From Qipengyuania proteolytica (GTDB lineage Bacteria; Pseudomonadota; Alphaproteobacteria; Sphingomonadales; Sphingomonadaceae), in the NCBI RefSeq assembly GCF_019711565.1, contig NZ_JAIGNN010000001.1, forward strand, positions 1,612,001 through 1,676,000: a stretch of DNA of 64,000 nucleotides, in the 5' to 3' direction. The first letter of the stretch is position 1; every line of letters starts with the position of its first letter. The position numbers and the translations under genes are program-made. Below, in pieces: positions 63,869-64,000 of the stretch. The notes below the pieces were generated by a model. It saw only the letters and a program-made list of their open reading frames with translations, searched no databases and was not told the origin of the DNA.

Positions 63869-64000
63869 GTGGTCTCGCTGAACTCGGCCGGGTGCTCGTC
63901 GTCGCGCCGCATCCCGACGACGAGATCCTCGGTTGCGGCGGCACCATGGCGCGGCTTGTCAAAGAGGGACACGAGGTTGATGTCCTGGTCGCCACGCGAG
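63865..64000 (+). CDS. PIG-L family deacetylase, 3'-truncated by window edge
   Basis: Only the first 45 residues are in the window. The zinc-binding opening motif VLVVAPHPDDEILGCGGTMA is diagnostic of PIG-L/LmbE de-N-acetylases. ATG 63865 overlaps the formyltransferase stop (ATGA), so the two are coupled. It probably removes an N-acetyl group from a sugar intermediate, freeing an amine that the formyltransferase could modify; order of action is inference. Confidence 0.9.
   Translation, partial: MSGLAELGRVLVVAPHPDDEILGCGGTMARLVKEGHEVDVLVATR

Noticed and set aside
1..64000. tRNA, rRNA, CRISPR arrays, insertion sequences or prophage genes
   Set aside because: None was recognised on either strand; no regularly spaced repeats or transposase motifs were seen by eye.

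Overview
The window looks like a chromosomal segment of an alphaproteobacterium, most probably a marine or aquatic sphingomonad close to the Erythrobacteraceae. This is an inference from the high GC, the protein families and the cell-envelope gene content; no rRNA, tRNA, phage, IS element or CRISPR array was seen. Sequence, family knowledge and inference are kept apart in each entry.

Left end (1-8.65 kb): sugar oxidation and gluconate use. A partial GMC oxidoreductase and an exported TIM-barrel protein are followed by a LacI regulator, an exported SMP-30 lactonase, gluconokinase, a GntP permease, a cupin lipoprotein and a chemoreceptor. Two near-identical 14-bp palindromes, and a weaker third one, lie just upstream of the lactonase/gluconokinase pair, the cupin-gntP pair and the chemoreceptor. 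They suggest one LacI-controlled regulon linking chemotaxis, uptake and phosphorylation of gluconate.

8.65-24.2 kb: a minus-strand locus of five contiguous genes for exported proteins built from DUF11-like beta modules. One is a 1675-residue protein with beta-sandwich modules and a C-terminal outer-membrane-barrel-like half. Facing it across a promoter with nested inverted repeats is a NarL-type response regulator, followed by an HPt protein and a 1188-residue hybrid histidine kinase. I read this as a surface-structure locus with its own phosphorelay; it is the best candidate here for an undescribed system.

24.2-31.5 kb: two divergent genes, each with an apparent one-base deletion (a GFA/Mss4-like protein and a chemoreceptor), then dabAB (inorganic carbon transporter) with a divergent LysR regulator.

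31.5-64 kb: cell-surface polysaccharide synthesis. It holds an acyltransferase-3, a polytopic membrane protein and a UbiA-type prenyltransferase; a NarL-type regulator with a degenerate receiver; a GtrA/GT2 pair; a CDP-sugar operon (rfbF, rfbG, an RfbH-like dehydrase, C-methyltransferase, SDR); glycosyltransferases; an ATP-grasp/HAD pair; a phosphoglycosyl transferase; a Wzz/BY-kinase; a parallel-beta-helix lyase-like lipoprotein; a Wzy-like polymerase; an outer-membrane barrel; Wza; a sulfotransferase; and a 4-amino-4,6-dideoxysugar pathway with a formyltransferase and a PIG-L deacetylase at the right edge. Together these point to a Wza/Wzz/Wzy-type exopolysaccharide containing a branched dideoxyhexose and an N-formylated aminosugar, possibly sulfated. 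No Wzx flippase was recognised inside the window.
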